DNA of 64,000 nt, from assembly GCA_030737875.1 (NCBI GenBank), contig CM060923.1, positions 497,204,453 through 497,268,452 of the forward strand. The letters run 5' to 3'. Within the stretch, counting starts at the first letter, position 1. Every line of letters begins with the position of its first letter. The notes beneath the pieces are model-generated. The model was not told where the DNA came from. It did not search any database and saw nothing but the letters and a program-made list of their open reading frames with translations. Origin of the DNA: Allium sativum. Lineage: Eukaryota > Streptophyta > Magnoliopsida > Asparagales > Amaryllidaceae. Of the stretch, positions 59,589 through 64,000 are shown piece by piece. The position numbers were made by a program, and so were the translations under genes.

Positions 59589-60470
59589 TAGTATATTTAT
59601 TTAATTCCTTTCAATTCTGGTAATTCTTATTTAATTCCACCAACTCCGAATCAAACCCAACGAGAGTTGCCCCTAGCCAAATATCCCCCTTCCGGACACA
59701 ATGGAATATGTTTCGTAACCCAGTTCGGCTGTTACGATAGGTTTTTCTTAAATTTAAAATATAAATCATTTAATTATTTAATTTGATCGTACATTTAATT
59801 TTACCGAGGCCACATACTACCTCTAAAAATTCCAGAAAAAATATTTCTAGTTATGTATTGACGATACGGTCCTAACAAAACTAATATCGTCGAATTCTGA
59901 GACCGTTCGAAAAATGGCCATTTTCTGGTCGATCGAAATTGGCTGAAACTGACAAAACACAATTTTTTTTGCCACGCTTACATATTAATTCTAAAAATTA
60001 TGAAAATTGAAACCTAGCAATAATTTGACACTCCGGTTCCCACAAAAGTGGTTTCGTCGAAAAAGGAGGTCGTTTGAAAAATGGCTATTTTTAATATTAA
60101 AATATATATACATTGTACAACGACTATTCTGAAAATTAAATTGGGCTTAACTTTTGATTCCCTCTATGAAATTTCGATTTTTCGGATTCGTTGGATAGAT
60201 ATTTTAAATAGATTTACATATTTTTGGTTTCACTAAAATCCACTTTATTTTGCATCCTGTATGGTCAGTCAAAGTTCAAATTCAAATTTTCAAACTACCG
60301 TGCTATTTTTAACTCCTTTTATAACTAAAATAAAATTTATTCGTTTTAACTTCAATTAAAATAAATTTTTAGTCGTTATTATTTAAAATAAATTATTTTA
60401 ACTATTTAAAATTCATTAAAATTTCTAAAATAAAAATTTTAAATTGGTTCAGAATTCGCGGGTTTTTACA

Positions 60471-60597
60471 TAGGGATCCAACATGATTCCTCAACATTTA
60501 TTTTACTGTTTTTCATATATTGTAATATATGATGTGATATATAATCTGTTGATGATTATGTGTGTTTAAATGATATCGATCATTGTTATATGGTACT
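60471..60597 (+). mobile_element. Element F 3' LTR, second part (truncated)
   Basis: GGGATCCAACATGATTCCTC and on aligns with 26561-26690 of F's 5' LTR, through TGATATCGATCATTGTTATA, and stops at about 60597. The remaining 3.6 kb of the LTR is missing; element E begins at the breakpoint. Confidence 0.85.
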
Positions 60598-61369
60598 TTC
60601 GGACACAATGGAATATGTTTCGTAACTCAGTTCGGCTGTTACGATATGTTTTTCTTAAATTTAAAATATAAATCATTTAATTTGATCGTACATTTAATTT
60701 TACCGAGGTCACATACAACCTCTAAAAATTACAGAAAAATTATTTCTAGTTATGTATTGACGATACGGTCCTAATAAAACTAATTTCGTCGAATTCCGAG
60801 ACCATTTGAAAAATGGTCATTTTCTGGTCGATCGAAATTGACTGAAACTGACAAAACACAAATTTTTTTGCCACACTCACATATTAATTCTAAAAATTAT
60901 GAAAATTGAAACCTAGCAATAATTTGACATTCCAGTTCCCACAAAAGTGGTTTCGTCGAAAATGGAGGTCGTTTGAAAATGGCTATTTTTAATATTAAAA
61001 AATATATAAATTGTACGACGACTATTCTGAAAATTAAACTGGGCATAACTTTTGATTCCCACTATGAAATTTCGATTTTTTGGATTCGTTGGAAAGATAT
61101 TTTTAAATAGATTTACATATTTTTGGTTTCACTAAAGTCTGCTTTATTTTGCATCCTGTCTGGTCTGTCAAAGTTCAAATTCAAATTTTCAAACTACCGC
61201 GCTATTTCTAACTCCTTTTATAACTAAAATAAAATTTATTCGTTTTAACTTCAATTAAAATAAATTTTTAGTCGTTATTATTTAAAATAAATTATTTTAA
61301 CTATTTAAAATTCATTAAAATTTCTAAAATAAAAATTTTAAGTTGGTTCAGAATTTGCGGGTTGTTACA
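60598..61369 (-). mobile_element. Element E 3' LTR, 5' piece only
   Basis: On the minus strand it begins TGTAACAACCCGCAAATTC at 61369 and runs about 770 bp, closely similar to 59695-60470 of LTR C. It breaks inside the conserved CCCATT hairpin block, at CGGACACAATGG. It has two GAAACC-type motifs (about 60950 and 60778). The 3' remainder of this LTR is lost at the junction with F. Confidence 0.8.
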
Positions 61370-61776
61370 AATCTCCCACACTTAAAATCTTTTCGTCCCC
61401 GAAAAAGAACGAAGCTAAAAGTCGTTAAATTAACCAATTTAGTTTTCATTTTTATTATTGGTTCCAATAACTTTTTTATTATTTGGTTAACTTTTGAAAT
61501 ATATATATCTTTTATATATTAAAAAATCCTATTTTCTAATATATGATTATATATATAATCACAAATACGTTAATTATATACCCTTTTACTCTGATCTCAT
61601 TCTAGGGCCTTACTAAACCTCTCTCTAATCGGTTTTCTCATTCTAGGACACTACTGATCCTATCTCTAATGAGTATTCTTGTTGGATATTACTAATCCAA
61701 TCTCTGATGTGTCTTTTGTTCAGTTCTAACGAATTGTACCCCAAAGATTTGCGCTAACTAGAGCTCTGATACAAGC
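61370..61776 (-). mobile_element. Element E internal region (407 bp, non-coding)
   Basis: On the minus strand: a PBS TTGTATCAGAGC (61763-61774, one change from the consensus), hairpins GATTAGTAATATCC (61682-61700) and TCAGTAGTGTCC (61644-61662), a long AT-rich stretch, a CTTTTTCGGGGACGAAAAG motif (about 61395-61410) and a polypurine tract AGTGTGGGAGATT (61370-61382). It is the smallest internal region in the window, with no coding sequence. Confidence 0.8.
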
Positions 61777-64000
61777 TGTAAAGGCAAGCAGGCAGTGGGT
61801 TAACCGTCCACCGTGACATAGAGATGATCCCCCAAACACCTTGTTTTACGACTAGCCTTTCGACTGCAATAACCAACCCTAATAAATAAGGGACATGTAG
61901 GGGTAAGATCCCACTGTTCGCCACCAAACATCATGGTGAGAACTCCCTATCTTGCGTAACGAGCTCCATAGCCGGCAACAAGGAATGGTATGAGAAATCT
62001 TACTTAACCTATTTGATAATAGGGCTAATCACAGGACCACGCCCTTAACGCGGAACGGGTTTACTCCATTCGATTGCCAGTGCATGAAATAAAGTAAATT
62101 GTTAAACAATGAAATGCTTTTTACAAAAATGAAACCATTATAAGACTCAAGTCCCATCACACAATGCAGCACAAACCAGAGGATAGAGTTTTACCTTATA
62201 ATGGTCAAAACTGCTTGATACGATAAAAGGAATTTGATTTTATTATTAGTGTATATATGTTTTAAAACATTTCAATCATAATATCAATCATAAACGGCAT
62301 AGCTGCCATATACTATGTCGTCGTACTAGTAATAAAACCAAAACCGCATGGGTCATATTGGAAGTTGGATTTCCATCATGAACCAAGGCAAAAGATAGTC
62401 CTTACCGAATTCGAGACGCTCTAGCCCGTGCCTCAGGAACAAAACGCATCGTCCCTTGGATCTTCAGGGACGGTCCACCAATATGTTAGTGGATTGATAA
62501 TGCCTGAACAATACGTTTCCCCGCCCTATGGGGCGTAAATAGAGCCACTAGGGACTCAAATAACTGATGCGCTTCATTCCATCATCCACATAAGTAAAAA
62601 TGTCAGGCCTTGTAAAAACCATGACACCACTTCTAGCTAGAAAGAAGCGCATGTCCTCCCTACAGTCCTTACTCTGGTTTCTGGTTCATACTGTGTGTAA
62701 GGCTCGCGAAGTATCGCTATACACAAAGCTATGCTATTTAAAGCTGTGCTTTGATCATCAACCACAAGGCTCTGCTTTTCAACAAAAGCCTTGATCATTT
62801 GCATCTTGGAATGCCACATTGACAAGTCATACCATACCATTGATTTCTGCCAATATATAACCTCTAAGCTTGTACGTCTTAGAGAAGGGTGTTATGCAAG
62901 AGAATAAATTCTCCGCCACCAACAGATATATATTTAGCAACGATCAACCAATACAGTATAAAGGAATACAACGTAAGATATATAATCCATTTACAAGTTC
63001 GTTTTGGGTCTGAACGAAACCGAAGGCACTTCATACCTCGCATCTCCAAACATTCAACAATACGTCCGGACAACTACCACTGGAAACCTCTCAAGGTAGC
63101 AAGTCCAATCAAAGGCATTAGTAGTCCTTATCCATTAGATGTGAAGATCGTCGGTCTCCAACCACCGTCTTCATCTTCGACTTTTAATCGTCCTAGTAAT
63201 TATTCAGAATGGGTTAAACCCAGTCTTTCCAAATAACTCGCGTATTTTATAATAAAAATCAAGTGCTATAAAACACATCATACGCTACATTCCAATTCAG
63301 AATATTCTTTTAATAAGATATTCACATTATTTGGAAAAAGGTTCCCATTAATTTTATCAAAGATAAATTCTTTAATTTATTCTTTAATCCCCCTTTTAAA
63401 GATTCATTATAACCCCAATTTGGTTTTAATATCCAAAATCATTACTTTCTGATTATTCAGATTTAAGAAGTAAGTCTTATCTTTAACTGGGTTAAAGAAC
63501 AAATGTCATTTAAAACACAGTCCACGATAAAACCAAAATCATCTTCCATAAAATATGGAATCTTCATAGAAATCAGATCAATATATAATCAATATAAATT
63601 TCTGTATCAGACTAATAATATAAATGGAAAAACGGCGAAGCCTTTTAAATTCCATATATAGTAACGGTCTTCATTCACAGAAGCTCATCTCGATTATTAT
63701 TAAATCGAATTCCATTCAATTCCAATTTAATATATTAAATCGGAAAACTTTACATTTGGAAAATTTCCATTAAATCTTAATAAAAAGATTTTATAAATTC
63801 AAAATGATATTTACACTGTTAATTTGGTTAAATAACAAATGTCATTTAAAACACAGTTCACGATAAACCCAATTCACATTTCATTTTATTCCAATTACTA
63901 GATATAATTAGAAACTCTAATAATCCTAATTAAAAGATTTATTGTTTCATACGGGGATCAAGAACAAATGTCGTTTAAAACATCGTTCACGACAAAACCA
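61777..64000 (-). mobile_element. Element E 5' LTR (continues beyond the window)
   Basis: From about 61985 it matches segment 2 of LTR C (40036-42050) closely. The terminal 200 bp (61777-61985), starting TGTAAAGGCAAGCAGG, does not match the ends of LTRs A, B, C or D, so this subfamily has a different LTR 3' end or a replaced segment. The plus-strand 115-codon frame at 62889-63236 is antisense to the LTR and also exists in broken form in LTR C, so it is not a gene. Confidence 0.75.

Larger units (their letters stand above)
57529..60470 (-). mobile_element. Solo LTR C, segment 3 (5' end)
   Basis: Resumes at CCAACACCCATGTGGGGTTT, which aligns with CCAACACCCGTGTGGGGTTT in LTR A (about 8952), confirming the pre-insertion site of D. 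Minus-strand sense contents: the LTR start TGTAAAAACCCGCGAATTC at 60470, GAAACC motifs (about 60045 and 59875), the degraded hairpin block (about 59685-59705), a TATA-like GTATAAATA (59580-59588), a GC-rich segment (59157-59370), and the GCAT/ATGC repeat array (58080-58670). It ends at 60470 against GGGATCCAAC of LTR F. Confidence 0.85.

Noticed and set aside
62889..63236. 115-codon plus-strand frame
   Set aside because: Antisense to LTR E. The matching part of LTR C (about 40945-41290) has disrupting changes, and no domain is recognised.

Overview
The window looks like gene-poor nuclear DNA of a flowering plant. It is AT-rich and full of long terminal repeats (LTRs) that open with TGTAA and close with TTACA, CTTCA or CACA. 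The primer-binding sites match the plant initiator-tRNA-Met pattern TGGTATCAGAGC, and there are relics of Ty3/gypsy, CACTA and Mutator-type elements. I found no intact cellular protein gene, rRNA, tRNA gene or CRISPR array. Almost all open reading frames are chance frames in repeats. The species cannot be named from the sequence.

Layout: 1-1716 is the tail of an unidentified LTR-like sequence. 1717-4996 and 11290-13710 hold a decayed plus-strand element (H), split by a 6.3 kb minus-strand solo LTR (A, 4997-11289) and carrying two related Mutator-like miniature elements (2518-3362 and 12542-13430). 13711-17500 is a chimera of two LTR fragments in opposite orientation. About 17560-19482 is a minus-strand gypsy relic (G: LTR, primer site, decayed protease). 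19483-20078 is a CACTA terminus. 20435-24130 is a heavily mutated plus-strand Ty3/gypsy polyprotein (gag, protease, RT, RNase H, integrase, chromodomain-like tail). From 24383 onward is a deep nest. Element F (5' LTR 24383-30294, internal 30295-31780, 3' LTR from 31781) has its 3' LTR split by minus-strand solo LTR C (outer ends 33948 and 60470). C is itself split by solo LTR B (34342-40030, target duplication ATGGG) and by complete element D (43120-57523, target duplication TCATG). F resumes at 60471 and breaks at about 60597 against element E (minus strand, to the window end).

The main find is a family of non-autonomous giant-LTR elements (LARD-like). LTRs are about 5.7-6.7 kb, while the internal regions are only about 0.4-1.5 kb and have no coding domains, just a primer site, small hairpins, a few conserved blocks and a polypurine tract. 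D is complete, has near-identical LTRs and is therefore recent. Its LTR carries a module found in the same order in solo LTR A: a GC-rich leader, a roughly 600 bp array of A/T palindromes, then a cluster of strong hairpins, one of which shows a compensatory base pair in solo LTR B. A second hairpin motif, consensus GGRTYAGTARTAYCC, sits just after the primer site in four elements. These are candidate RNA signals for packaging, priming or dimerisation, which is an inference. No autonomous partner for the family is visible here; the chromovirus relic at 20435-24130 is too damaged to be one and has no recognisable matching LTRs.
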